Part shown: positions 50,898 to 63,310 of the stretch, piece after piece
Layout: each line of letters begins with the position of its first letter
How positions within the stretch are numbered: position 1 is the first letter of the stretch
From: Orthonyx spaldingii
Taxonomy: Eukaryota; Chordata; Aves; Passeriformes; Orthonychidae
Length of the DNA: 64,000 nucleotides
Direction of reading: 5' to 3'
Assembly: GCA_013397795.1 (NCBI GenBank)
Contig: VZTJ01001774.1
Coordinates: 285,494-349,493 of the forward strand
Position numbers and translations under genes: made by a program
Notes under the pieces: model-generated
The model's input: only the letters and a program-made list of their open reading frames with translations
Told to the model about the DNA's origin: nothing
Databases searched by the model: none

Positions 50898-53800
50898 TAT
50901 ATCCACTGATTATATTTCTAATTATTTATGAGAAACAGTGACTGATTTCTGACCAAGGCTTACTGAAGATTTAACAGCTTGGTATTTGAGCATCAGTGGC
51001 TTTGTTTCACTGCATTTTCCCGTCCACTCCCTTAACTAGATGTTTCCTCCCAACACAGCTCCAGGGCCAGCACTGTGTCACGAAGAGCCAACAGGCAGCA
51101 TATGGTGACACTGGAAAAAGGCAGTAAATTTTCACATGTTGTTTGGCCACTGACTGCAGTTGTACATGGCTCAGAGAGGAAATCTCAGAGCAAAACCCTC
51201 TGCCTTCCTATCAACACCTGAATCATGCAGCAGGTCTTGGGTTGCCTTCAGGACAGCCAGAAAACTGAACCCCAAACCAACCTAACCTCATTTGCAAACT
51301 TTGTGTCTCTATTATCCAAAACGTGGCTTGCTCTAAAGATAATTCCATTTGTTTCCAGACTGCCTTAAAAAAACCTTCACCTAACTTTGACCTCAAATCT
51401 TTCTGCTCCAGTAAGGGCTGAGAGAAGATTGCTCTTTAGGACTCCAGCACTTGTTAATTCTCTTAAAGAGATTACTCAAATCTCCTAAACAAATATCAGA
51501 ATAGACTCTGGATTAAGCATGGGTGCTAAAATGACCTTGCTGATAAAATCAGCATCGTCAAACCTCACAGATGGAAGAGGGAAGCCTTGGATATAATTTT
51601 GACTCAGTAGCTGCTATCATGGTAAGTTGTCAGACTGCTCTGCATCTCTCCTCCCCTATCTCTAATACTCTTGCAATGTTCTTTGGGAATCAGCACAAGA
51701 AGTGTCAGATCTTCCAGATCTTCGTGGGAAAAACAATGTACTGAGACAGTCTCTGGGGCTATGCCCCACCCACTCTTTTCTTTCACTAATGCTTATTGCT
51801 GTTTCTATTTTTTGTATTTGAGTTGTCTGGTTCGTTTTGGTGTGAGCATGAGGCTGGTGTGTGGAGCATCCCAACTCCTGTGTTATTCAAAGTGTCCTTG
51901 ATCAGAAGTGGATTCAGGCTGGTGCATTTGGCAAGGTGCTGTGGCAGAGGTGGTCGGGGGCTGGTGTGCCCTGGGGTCCAGCACTGACCATCTCCTTTGC
52001 CTGCCACCTCTGAGTGATTTCCCCCGTTTGCAGATAATGCCCAGACTTATTTACGTCCTGAGTCTGCCTGTGCAGTTCCCTTTGTGTCTCACTTGGGTTT
52101 CAGTAATAATTAATCCTGCAAAGACTGATGTGGATTTTGGCCTTGTAACAGATATTTTCTTAAGAACCAGGAGTGGGTTAGTGAGGTTTGTCTTAACTGT
52201 TTTTGTCATTGCGTTGTGGCCAGGAATGAATCCCACAGATTTTCCCAGAAATCTGTGATGAACATTTCACAAAGGAGAGGTCATTGCATCACTTTCAACC
52301 TACATCTCTTCTGTTGTTGTTCTTTTACAGTTCTTCTATAACCCCATCGCACTTCTGTGCAAAATCTCTAGCGTCTGTAATGGGCAGAATTTTAATTCCA
52401 GTAAGAATTCACAGGCTATTTAAAAATATATATTCCTTGGAGGGCAAAGTCCATTACGACTGAAGCACTTACATTTACTTCCAAATCTCTTTACCCAATT
52501 TTCACTTTAATTTAGTCATTTGCTAATCCTCATTTTCCAGTACTGTGCTTACAATATCTAACCAAATATCACTCATGTGGAAACACATTAAAATTCTGCA
52601 ACAAGCTGGAACTTATGGCCTCTGAACTCTTGTCACTTTGCTTCTCAACTGTCAACATGTAATGGTGGGCCTGCCTCCCTCTCCTGAAAAACATATTAGT
52701 CACCATTCCCACCCTGAGCACTGTGCTCCATTTCACCGACGCTGTTGGCCATTGTGGCAAAAGTCTATCTCACTTCCACCAAACTTCAAGGACACCTGAT
52801 GCAGGAACACAACCTTATCCAAAAGATTTCTTCAAAAGCAATTATTTGGGTTTCCTTTGGTCTTGAATAATTTAATGCATTTGAATGTTGACAGTGTGGT
52901 GTGCTGTGCATAGAAATAGCAAATTGTGTCAAAATACTGGGAATAGCGTGATTTGTGCACAGCAGTCAGAACTGAGAAACTGTGCATTGTACACCCTCGA
53001 CTCCCAGGTAAAAGGATGAGCGATCTGATTTTGTTCCACTGAGGAGGGCTGGCATTTGAACAGGCAGATCCAAAGGCCCCAATTCCATCACATCGCCCCT
53101 GGTTCGCCCATTCCAGAGGGAGAGGGGCTGGGACTCTTTTCTGCTCAAAGAACACCCTACAGGGGGGCCTTGGTGGGCCTGACCCTCTGATCCCAGCTGG
53201 GCTCTCAGGGATAAAAGTGCCTGTAAGGACCCCGAGCTGAGCCTGAAAGTGCATCTCCAGATGAGGCAGCTGAGAGACACTTTGTGCTCAGTGGTGCCGG
53301 CTCCCTTCTCTCCACAGCTGCCTCATTCGCTCTCTTCAGGGGGTTAGATTTCTGTGAGCTAATTTAAGGAGAAAAGCCTTTTTAATCCGGTATCTTACAG
53401 ACTCAGAGTATGTATATTTTTATATTTTGAATAAAATATGAATATTAAGCTCTTTAGGCAGGGACTTTGTCTCCTGAGATCTCTTCAAAGCCCTTAGCAT
53501 GCTGCTGGTATTACAGGTGTAAATACTACAAATAATATAATACAGGTTGGATCCCAGAGATCTGTTTCATTGGGAATGGGCTCACAAAGTGTATCTTTTT
53601 GTTGGGCAGAAGAGGCTCAGCAATCAGGAGGGCTTTCCCAGATGTTGGTGCTGAGCCTTGACCTGGAAGAACTCGGGGTCAAGAGCCTGTTTTGATTTAG
53701 GTTTCCTCATAGTTCATGAGGCTCTTCTTGCTTTGGTTCCACCAGTAAGAAAAGGACACCCTGCCCACGGAACAAAAATACAGATTAGCATACAGAGCAC

Positions 53801-54258
53801 TCCTTTGAGAAGTGGACAAGAGCTCTTTAACCCTGCCAGACAACAGCATGCAGTAGCTCAAGGCAGAAAAGGGGAATGAATTCCCTAACGAGATGAAGGT
53901 AAAGAGGAAAAAAGGACTTAAGAAAGTAAAACCTTTGTAGAAAAGAATGTATTATTAACTGAAAAAGTAATTTAACAGACTAGTAATGTTCTCATACCGC
54001 TGAGCAAATCTAATAACAACTCTGCAAATTTAATAAAATCGCTGCAGAGAAGTTCAATCTGAAGTTCACTCTTCTGAGGCTGAGGCCAATGCCCAATAAG
54101 TGCAATAGAAATACTTCATCAGCTTCAACACCAGCCGGATCAGGTGTCCACTGGATTGGGATTGTCAGTGGCTGTTATGGTCTCTACAGAACAATCCACT
54201 CAAACTTGCCATGGTGATTGAAGTAACATTAATTTCCACAACAATACAAGCAAATTCT
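50898..54258. other. Noncoding stretch, nothing recognised
   Basis: Unique sequence. AT-rich parts include 52400-52440 and 53400-53450. The stretch 52960-53340 is GC-richer and holds minus-strand chance frames of 104 and 140 codons without recognisable domains. No RNA gene or named repeat was seen. Confidence 0.5.
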
Positions 54259-54960
54259 CAGTATGGAATAATAACATCCTTTAGACCAGAAAAGACCTTT
54301 AAAATCATCAAGTCCAGCCACTAACCCAACACTGCTGAGTCCACCACTAAACCATGTCCCTATATGACTCCTCTACATCCCTTTGAAACCCTTCCAAGGA
54401 TCATGACTCAACCACTTCCATGGGCAGCTTGTTCCAGACCTTGACAACACTTCTGGGGAAGGAATTTTTTCTAATAGCCATTCTAAACCTCCCCTGGCAC
54501 AGCCTGAGGCCATTTCCTCTTGTCCTCTTGCTTGTTACTTGGGAGAAGAGACCAACTCTCACCTGGCTAGAACCTCCTTTAAGTGGGTTGTAGAAAGCAA
54601 TAAATGCCCCACACACACCCTCCAGCCTCCTTTTCTTCAGGCTAAACACCCCAGCTCCCTCAGCTGCTCCTCACAGGACTCGTGCTCCAGACCCTTTCCC
54701 AGCTCCATTGCCCTTTTCTGGACACACTCCAGCCTCTCAATGTTTTTCTGGTAGTGAAGGACCCAAAACTGGGCACAGGACTCGAGGTGTGGCCTCACCA
54801 GTGCTGAGTACAGGGGACGATCTCTGCCCTGGTCCTACTGGCCACACTACACAAGGTGAGATGCCATTGGCCTGCTTGGCCACCTCTGCCTCATGTTTGG
54901 CTGGCTGTCAGCCTGTAACCCCAGGTCCTTTTCTGCCAGGCCTCTTTCCATGCCATAATC
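54259..54960 (-). mobile_element. CR1 LINE, 5'-truncated copy with 3' end
   Basis: Read on the minus strand, this is about 700 bases of the 3' part of CR1. On the plus strand the landmarks are GACCAGAAAAGACCTTTAAA (about 54278), AAGTCCAGCCACTAACCCA (about 54310), CACTTCCATGGGCAGCTTGT (54413), CTTGTTACTTGGGAGAAGAG (about 54531), CTCCAGCCTCC (about 54620), GGCCTCACCAGTGCTGAGTA (about 54793) and CCCCAGGTCCTTTTCTGCC (about 54919). Similarity fades near 54960. It belongs to a different CR1 subfamily from the copy at 25698-26312 and lies in the opposite orientation. Confidence 0.92.
54347..54960 (-). pseudogene. CR1 ORF2 C-terminal relic (nonsense and frameshift)
   Basis: On the minus strand the frame below 54649 reads FSLKKRRLEG, then SKRTRGNGLRLCQGRFRMAI and RKNSFPRSVVKVWNKLPMEV, the typical CR1 ORF2 tail. 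A premature TGA lies at 54401-54403. Beyond it the same frame reaches the usual family stop, a TAG at 54347-54349. Near 54648-54652 one T appears lost from the GAGCTGGGGTTGTTTAGC-type block, so upstream ORF2 sequence is out of frame. The reverse transcriptase catalytic region is absent. This is a dead relic. Confidence 0.85.
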
Positions 54961-57839
54961 CATGTGGAATTCAGCAGGCTGGAAAGTACATGGAAAAGTC
55001 TGGCCACTCGCTGATATTTCACCCAGCTATCTTGGTTTATCACTTTTTGCAGGTCTCAGCAATGTCTCCCGTTCGAGTGTTCCATTAACTTTTTCACCTC
55101 TCATTTCTTAAAAAAGCCAAGAAGTAATCTTAATCCCCCTTATCTTGCTACACTATTATCTTGCTGCATTCCTGGTGCCTTCACACAGAGACTTTGTGGA
55201 ACTGTGTTTTTTCACTTAGCCCAAAATTGGCTTGGAGGAAGACAGTGCAAAGAGCTACTTGAACAAAGCAGAACTAGAAATCAAAGCCTTAGTTTGTGCC
55301 TGATTGTAATTCAGATCAGATGAGAGCAGGTTTTGTTTTACTGCTTTTAAGAGAAGGGAGCATTTCTCATTTGAGGTAGGAGGTTGGTTCCTATTAGATC
55401 CTCCCTTTAGATTAGTCCCTTGGACAATCCACACACTTTGGCCCTGCTGGGATCAACAATTAACCCAAACCTGTCAACTCTGGAAAGAATGTCACCGTGA
55501 CATCAGTGGTGTCCTTTCCCCCGATGAACTCGGGGTGTTTGTAATGAAAAAAGGGAGGTATAAGATTGGCAACTGTTTAAATAAAAATGACCAGGAAGAA
55601 AAGGTGGAAAACCTTCTTCCTTTAGCATGGGATTGAAGTAATTTTGTGGATCATACATCTGTAATAGCTTGCTGTATTAGCAAATGCAGTACAGAAACTT
55701 TCAAGTTCAAAGCAAGTCTCTCAGTTTATTGCTTCAGAAAGTGCAGTCCAAAAGCTATTGATCTATTTGTACAGATAAGCACCCCACAGAGTTATCAGAA
55801 TCAATGCAAACAGGCAAAGGTTCAATACAAAGAATAATAAATAAGTAGAGACCCAGGAAATAGAAATGTAAGACTTAAAACTAATTGAAATGCTGACCCA
55901 AAGAATAGATCTTTATGTGCATTTCTTCAAAGGCAATTCCAAGAAAGGGAAAAAGAGTGCAAAAAGTGGTAATTTCAGAGGTAGTAGACAAGAGAAGAAA
56001 CAAGCAACACCCAGATCAGAGGAGATGGGTAAGGGTTAGGAAGTGATGGAATCAATATTGGATTTTTTAAAAATTATTTTTAATATGTATGAACTTAAAA
56101 TGACTTTATACAAAACAAGGTCTAATTTTGAACCCACGTTCTTCTTTGAGGTCAAGAGAAGTTTTGATGTGAAACCTGTTTCCGTTTTGCTGGGCCATTT
56201 TTATCTGCTTTGGTTGTCTCTGAAGATGGGATGGGATGGGATGGGTCTGGATCAGTCACCACTACCAGTCTTTAAAGTACATATCAACCATTTCATCAGT
56301 TCAGGATTTCTGCTGATGACTATGGTAGGGTTTGGGTTATGCCTATCCTGAAATCTTGAAATTATTTGAATTCTTCTTCAAGGCCTTATGAATTCCAGGA
56401 GCTCCACCTGGACTGTGCTGGGTACAGCAGTAAAGAAAAGCCATCCTCATCCCTCAGTAACTCCCAACATGCTCTAGCTTCACTTCAGGTGTGGCCCAGA
56501 CAAAAATATCCTGGCAGGTTCAGACCAAGCATTGCCTCACCCAGTTCAGTGCATTAGATCTTACCCTATAAAGTAAATCCCAGTTGTGAATAGCCCTGCT
56601 TTGCTTGACTTTAAATGAGGAATAACAACAGTGTGGTTTTCTGTGGATAAAGGTCACAAGACATGTATAATTTCATCTCATCCACTTTAGTGTGAAAAGC
56701 TTGCAAACTTTACAATAATTGCCACCCGAAAAAAAATCTTGTTTAGCCTGGGAAAGCTGAGTCCTTTAGGAGAAGTTCATCAGGTTTTGCCAGAAAGTTA
56801 AACTTTTCCTAAAACCAAGAAATAGGCTCTATTGCAGTCCCAGTGCAGTAGAACAGACATATCTCTTGTGCACTGTTGCTGAGAACATCAGATGTGAATC
56901 AGCACCGGCTCATCCCAGGTTGGCTCATCCCACCCACCAAGCGCCTGCTCTCCCCTGGGCAGCCTGAGCATACCAGGAATGCGAACGAGCAGGAGTTTGG
57001 CACCAGGCTGAACACCAGAGCTCCTTGGGAGCTACATGGACACAGAGCCAAGAGCTGCCATCTCTGCAGAGGTGACAGGGCAGTCACCCTGCTGGTACAA
57101 ACTGTGAGGTCAGCAGAGGTGCCCTGATGGACCCTGACCCCAGGCAGCAACAACCAAGAGAACATATCCAGGTGGTGGTGAGAGAGAACAGAGTGGGGAC
57201 AGGCAGCAAACACCAGGCAAATGGGAAAGAAGAGGAAGATCAGAAGTGACCTCAGGTTACCAAGAACAGTATTGAAAAGAAACAGGGAAAATTACATTCT
57301 CTTTGAACATAATTAAATTGTGGAGTTTCTTGGCAAAAGACCCAGTGAGGGTGACAATGGGAGATGACTTGGGCCAAAGAGCAGTTCTGAAACCTGCCAA
57401 GCACAGGATACCAGGAGGGTCTGAAAGGTCCCACAGGCTGCTCACAGCCCTCCTCACAGCTTGGTGCAGGTCCATCCTTACCTGCTGTACCTCACACCCA
57501 TCCCCAAGTACCCATCAGCAGGAGCTCAGCACTGATTGTGCTGGACCTGGGCTTTCACCCAGCTCCTTAAATACCTTCCAGGTGGAAGAAGCAGAGGATA
57601 GGCCACAGACTGATGTAATTCAGCTCCACTGAAATCAAACCAGACAATGCTGGAGGATGGGGAACTCTGCTGAGTTTCACACATGGTCCAGAGGACACTT
57701 GGGGAAAGAAAGAGAGAGAGGGACTCAAAATTTTAAAAACATTTTGATAAAAAACCAAAACATTGTCAAAATATCAATCAGAAGCCAAGATTTGGCCAGA
57801 TCTGCTCTTGTTTAACCTTCAGCATGAGATCAGGTCTCA
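54961..57839. other. Noncoding stretch, nothing firm recognised
   Basis: Unique sequence. A short ATGGG tandem tract lies at 56225-56245, a GA-rich tract at 57705-57722, and an 11-base direct repeat (GGCTCATCCCA) at 56907-56917 and 56922-56932. Frames of up to 126 codons on either strand have no recognisable domains. Confidence 0.5.
56225..56245 (+). repeat. (ATGGG)n microsatellite, about 4 copies
   Basis: Four consecutive ATGGG units preceded by G. This is a short pentanucleotide tract with no surrounding element. Confidence 0.9.
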
Positions 57840-58130
57840 ATCTTTCTATTCTTGGTAACAGCTGATGAACGCAGTGTAGCAAGGTATTAATAAACATCTG
57901 CCCAGTTCTTAGATTAATATGGAGAGGAATTAATGGAGGTCTTAGCACGTTCATATTTTCTAATTATGGCAGATGACTTTATTTATAGAAATAATAGAGA
58001 GACTGGAAATTGTCACTGACACCATGTCAATACACATAACAAAATCCAATCATTTAATTGCATTACATTTGGCCATGGAGTCACATCAATAAAGGGCCCT
58101 CCTTACTCAGAGCAGTTCAGTGGTCACTAC
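57840..58130. promoter_or_regulatory. Candidate conserved noncoding element / enhancer
   Basis: Repeat-free AT-rich sequence dense in factor-like words: AAGGTATTAATAAACATC near 57880, TTAGATTAATATGG near 57909, TTTTCTAATTATGGCAG near 57956, ATTTATAGAAATAATAG near 57980 and CATTTAATTGCATTAC near 58051. The texture matches deeply conserved vertebrate enhancers. Constraint and activity are not shown by this sequence alone. Confidence 0.33.
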
Positions 58131-61100
58131 CTACTTTTTGTTAGAAAGCTATTAGGATTAATTTTGTTTCCAATGAATCATGAGGAAAATAAGTCATCTC
58201 AGACATTCCTGTGCCTCACCCTGAGAGAGGAAGGGAGGAGGGCAAAGCTTTCCACCACGAGAGGGGAAGGCCACTGCCCCTTGTCTGACTGTTATGCTCA
58301 TTTCTGAACACGCTCTGCTTCTAGTCCCCAGAGCACCCAAAATAGTGAAATAACACCCAAAGTGAGGCCTGTGCTGTGTATCAGACGTGGCTGGCCATGG
58401 CTAAGCCAGCTCCTGCAGCAGCTCTGGTTCATGCAGTGCCCGCCTCTCTACTACGATAAAGTATCTACCAGTGCTTCTGTGGGAGCGATAACACACTACA
58501 CCACTGAGATAAATAAAGCATAATGTTAAACCTTGATATGTTTACACCTCCTAAGAGAGGGGAAAGAAGCCCATAAAACTCCCTCTAAAGGAGCCAGGGC
58601 TGTTCAGATCATTTGCAGCTTGATAGGTAAACCCTGCAGCCTGTTTTTATTGGGACGTGCTGGCGCTGGTCTTTGAGAGCAGTTGGGGTTTAAGGCAGCT
58701 TTGGACTGAGAGTAGCTGTTTCTTGAGGACTTAAAGTACATTTCATAATGTTCAATTCAGACAGGTAGCCAGGCAAGTTTGAGTCTTTCCTCCCAGAAGC
58801 AGGGAAAAGTAAAACAAGGCTACAATTATGGTGACAGATGGTTTGTCACACACAGAGCATTGCTAGTAATTTTGCCCCTTACACATTGAAGAAGGAGATT
58901 TGGAGCGATGCTGAAAAGCCAAGAAAGTCCTCTAGTTCTCTCTTGTTCTTCCAAAATGTGTTTCTTAATCCGTTCTGGTCTTCCGAAGCTATCAGTCTGA
59001 ATTAATGAAAACAGAGCAAGGGAATGGTACAATTTCTATTAATTATAGAGGCAGGTTTCTGCAATAAACAGAATTCATATCCCTACAGTGCTGCTTAAGT
59101 ACCTATAATTCAGCTGCCCTGCTCGCAACTGCAGCATCCCCTTCACGTTGTTTTACAAATTAGCAAACCTGGAATCAGCAGCTGTGTACAGTGGGATGAC
59201 ATTTAGTTTAACTGCGGGGGATCTGATCTGCTGAAACCCACGGGTGGTCCTGCAAGTGCCGCTTTTTGCTGGGATTGAGTTACATCTCCCAAGTTAAGTG
59301 TTTCTAGATCAGCCAAATGTTTTCCATAGAAGTGAAATTATAGACACTTAGGAAATAGTATCAGTTACTTATTGTAACTGCTGATACTCTTCCAAGTACT
59401 GCCAAGATAACACTTGGGGGATGCCCTTCCAAAGACGAGCAGAAAGGGGGGCTCAGGACACTGCTGGAGCCAACCTGACCTTCCAGCTCAGCCAGTTGGT
59501 TTGTGTTTACAGCAGGGTACATGGAATAGGAACCCTCACATGGATATCTTTGCTCAGTGACCCATACTCGACAGGAATTTATTTTGTGCATCAAAATCTG
59601 AAGAACAGAATTGAATGTTCTGTCTCCTAGTCAGCCCTTCCCCTCCCAGCACCAGTGTTGGTGTTCTCTGGAGGGACTGACAGTAGCAAAGGGCTGGATG
59701 AGCATCTTCTGTCACATCAGCCCCAGCCTAAGTCTAGAGAGCCTCAGAAGGACCTGGCTGCAGAAAGCACTGTTGCTCCAGCTGTGCTGAAGGAAGTGAG
59801 AGCTTTTGAAGTGGTGATAGACAAAAAGCAAAGTTCCTGAGGGCATAAAGGAAAGCTGGAAAGGTGCAGAGCGATTGTCATTCTTGTTCCTCTCCAGCTT
59901 TCCACTTTCCAGATTAAATAAACTTTACTTTTCTCTGCACTGAGTGAGAGGAAGCAAATTGCTGCTTCCCAGTTGGCAAATGTGTTTGATAGCACAACTC
60001 CTGCTGCAAGCCCAGAACTTTGCAGCAGCAAAGTGGTCTGAGTGGGGAGCTCTCTGGTAACTGAAACACGCCAGTAGCAACATTTTCCAGCCCCTGTAAG
60101 GTGCCAATAGCAGACCACTTTTGGTGGAAACATATTCTGATAGCAAATGACTCCACCAGGCTACAGAAAAAACAAAAAGACACTTCTCTGAGCTATAGTG
60201 CAAAAGGTTGATTTTTTTAATTGACTACTCACAGTGCTGCTGGTGGTGCATTTTAAGCATCTGACTCGGGCAGTCGAGTGGAAAGGTGATAAAATCCTTG
60301 ACTTTGATTGAATTTCCTTTGTGGCAAAAGGTAAAAATAAATACAAACACTATGAAGAAATAAAAAAGCTATTATTGGACAAACTGTTCCACATCATTTT
60401 TTTTAATCTGTACAGATACTGAAAAAAAAAAATCTCTTTTTTTGCCTTGCATGAAGGTCAAAAATCAGCTTTCAAGCATTCTTTCAACAGGCATTATGTT
60501 TAAACACTGAACTGCCTGCCAGTTTAAGGACTGTATTTCTTCAATTACATCCAACATTAGTGCAGCTGTTAGGATTTCCCAAGGGAACACTGCAAACTGA
60601 AGAAATGCCTTTGCTGTGGTGCTGACAGGCTCTGTGGCATTGCTCTGGCCCTTTGCTTGCTTCTGCATTCAGCTGCTGACCTCGAAGGTGTAAATAAGAA
60701 GAGAATCAAGTACCCAGTCTCTTCTGAGTACATATCAAAGAGCACTGAAATGATAGACTTCATTAAACTTGTACAGCAGCTTTAAAAGAAGAATTTTAAG
60801 AAAGCAGCTCCAGCGTAAGGAAGAGGAGCAGGTGTGGGTGAAAGCTAAAATTTTCACCCTGTACAATAAAATTGCATTTCCTGATAATGTTTTCTCTAAT
60901 TTAATTATTACTATGAAATCAATAAGGGATAAAAGCCCTCTGAACACATTAGGAGGATTGACCCCAGCTTTTATTTACCTACCACACTGCATTAGAGAGA
61001 GAGGCACACACTTTACGACAGGGACAGCTCAAGGCATGAGCAGGGCATTAGCTGTTACCTTCACAAGTTTCCCTACAGGTCTGTCTGCTTAAAATGATCC

Positions 61101-63049
61101 AAACAATTTGAAGAATTCAAACACCAGCTTTTAGGATCAAGGTAATATCCTGAGAATACCTCCATATGAAAAACATTTTTGGTTACGCTTACCTTAGCAG
61201 CCTCCTCAGTCACAATCTCTGCTGTAAAGCACCTTTATAATGGAAATGGTCTTCAGGATTTCAAGGTCAATGTGACAACACAGCCTTTCTGCTTTTTGAT
61301 TCAAATGTACTTCATATGATTACTGAGGCTCAGAGATTCTTAGAAGAGATGGAAGTAGGAAGAACATCCACAGAAACATCAATTTGGGTGAAAATTAACA
61401 TGTGATTGTTAAACTGTCCTAAAGAGCAGAGAATACAGACACGACACATATGGTCTGATTTTCAGTATCTATTTCCTTGTTTCATTAATGGCAGTATCAA
61501 AGGCTTAGTAAAAGCCTTTTGTTGTTTAGAAGAAGGTGGGTGGAGGCTGGCCAAATGATGGATACCTTAGAGACAAAGACCAGGGAAGGTGAGATGGTGC
61601 AGGATGTATCTGTGGTAATTATTTGAACAAATCCCATCTGTGAGGCACTGGAGGATAGGGGCAAGTTCTTGCTCTCTGCACAGGTCCCTTATGTGTCTTC
61701 AGTGCACATTTTAGCAGCCAGAATCTGTTTTTACTCTCCCCTGTGACATTTGGTGAGTTAGGACAGTGATTTCTGCCTTGATCCTGATCGTTCCTGTCAT
61801 TCAGCAACTGCTGGGTGGCCGCTGGTGGCATCAGCAGCACAGCCCATGACAAAGCCAGCAGTGTGGGGGATGATCAATCCCAGGGAGGTGCCACAGGGCT
61901 CTCCAGCTTGGGAGTGTCCCCAAGACAGAGGTGGGATGTTCCTCTGGCTGTCACCTTTTCCTGGTGAGGAGTTTTGAGCCTGCAGCACATGAACCACTTC
62001 CCACTTTGGAAGGTCCTTCATAGTCTAAGTGTTGGTCCCCAACACACAAACAAACTTCCTTTGAGCCTGGGAAAGGGGGTGGTGCACAGAGCTGCTGGAG
62101 AAAAGTGGGAGCTTTTTCCCTGAAGGAAGGTAAAACAAGTGTGGACCTCACAGCTCCACACACAAGGACATGTGTCCTGTCCTGGGCACTGACTCAGTGT
62201 GAAGTGTGGGAGGTGCGTAGGAAGAAACCCACCCTCACTGAGCTGCCCATGCACAGCCTTGAGGTTCTCCCCAGCAGCGGTGGGGTCAGGATGGTGCTGA
62301 AATAACGGGATTTGGAGAGTTTGGAGACCTGAGTTAGGACCTTTCCTGGACCTGCAGCTGGGCTTGGTCAGCACAGCCAGACAGATGTGGTCAGGCAAAC
62401 CCACTTGTGGAGGAGAAGCTGCTCAGTGCCAGACCCCTCACTGACACTCCCAGAGTGGCAATTCTCACTGGGTATCTTGCTTTGGAACTCCAGGACTGAG
62501 ATGGGTATCTTCCCAGACCTATTACAAAATAACTTCTCACAAATAGCCCAGCAACTCAAAATCTATTCCTGAAGCCTGACAGTCACAGTGTGTTGCCAGC
62601 TCACAGCTTTGCTGCCACCAATTCCTTAAGGCAGTTTTGCCCAGCACTGTTGAAAAGGAAAACACTCACTGTGCCCTGGGGGAAATGAAGCATGGAAGTC
62701 CCGTTAGCGCTGACAGAAGTTTTGTCTCTAATTCCCCATCTGCTCTTCTGAATGTTAACCTACAGTGCTGGCACATCATCTTATATGATAAATAAGGATT
62801 CCAAGCAGGAAGCAACAAAATATTAGTCAGATAGGCTCGTGGTGTCTGCAAAAATGTGGTGTGGGTGCTCATGTTTCAAGGAAGAGAAATTATAGGACAA
62901 AGTAATGCTGTTATGTTATATTGATTGAGGGAAAATGCTGCCACAGAATAGGACGAAGTAATGGTCAAAAGAAGACTTTTTTTTGTACCTTTAATACGTG
63001 TAGGATCCTGCACAGTTCCTCTTTCCTATTCTTATTGTTACTTGTGTTT
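58131..63049. other. Noncoding stretch, nothing firm recognised
   Basis: Unique sequence. A group of GATA-type words lies at 58455-58626, of which AGATAA (58507-58512) and TGATAG (58621-58626) are canonical. AT-rich parts include 60350-60440 and 60870-60960. GC-richer parts at 61600-62480 hold overlapping chance frames on both strands. No repeat family, RNA gene or recognisable exon was seen. Confidence 0.5.
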
Positions 63050-63310
63050 AGCAGCTGAATAAAATAGCACACGAGGCAAGAAATCTGTGAGGAGAGTAAT
63101 AATCTGATGCATAGTGTTAACTTGCTGGTTTTGGAAATATCCATTTATCTTGGTTAAACAGAAGCTTGGCCCAAGTACTAAGCCAAGTAATCATGATTAG
63201 GGAGAGAAAAAGATATTCACCTCCTTGGAAACTCAATACTTTTCAACAGTAATAGCACTGCGGTCACATTGTTCGAAGCTGGATGCTTGCAGTAATTAAT
63301 AAAGATTATT
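63050..63310. promoter_or_regulatory. Candidate conserved noncoding element
   Basis: AT-rich repeat-free sequence with clustered words such as GTAATAATCTGATGCAT (about 63097), AGTAATCATGATTAGGG (about 63186) and CAGTAATTAATAAAGATTAT (about 63291). The call is from texture only. Confidence 0.25.
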
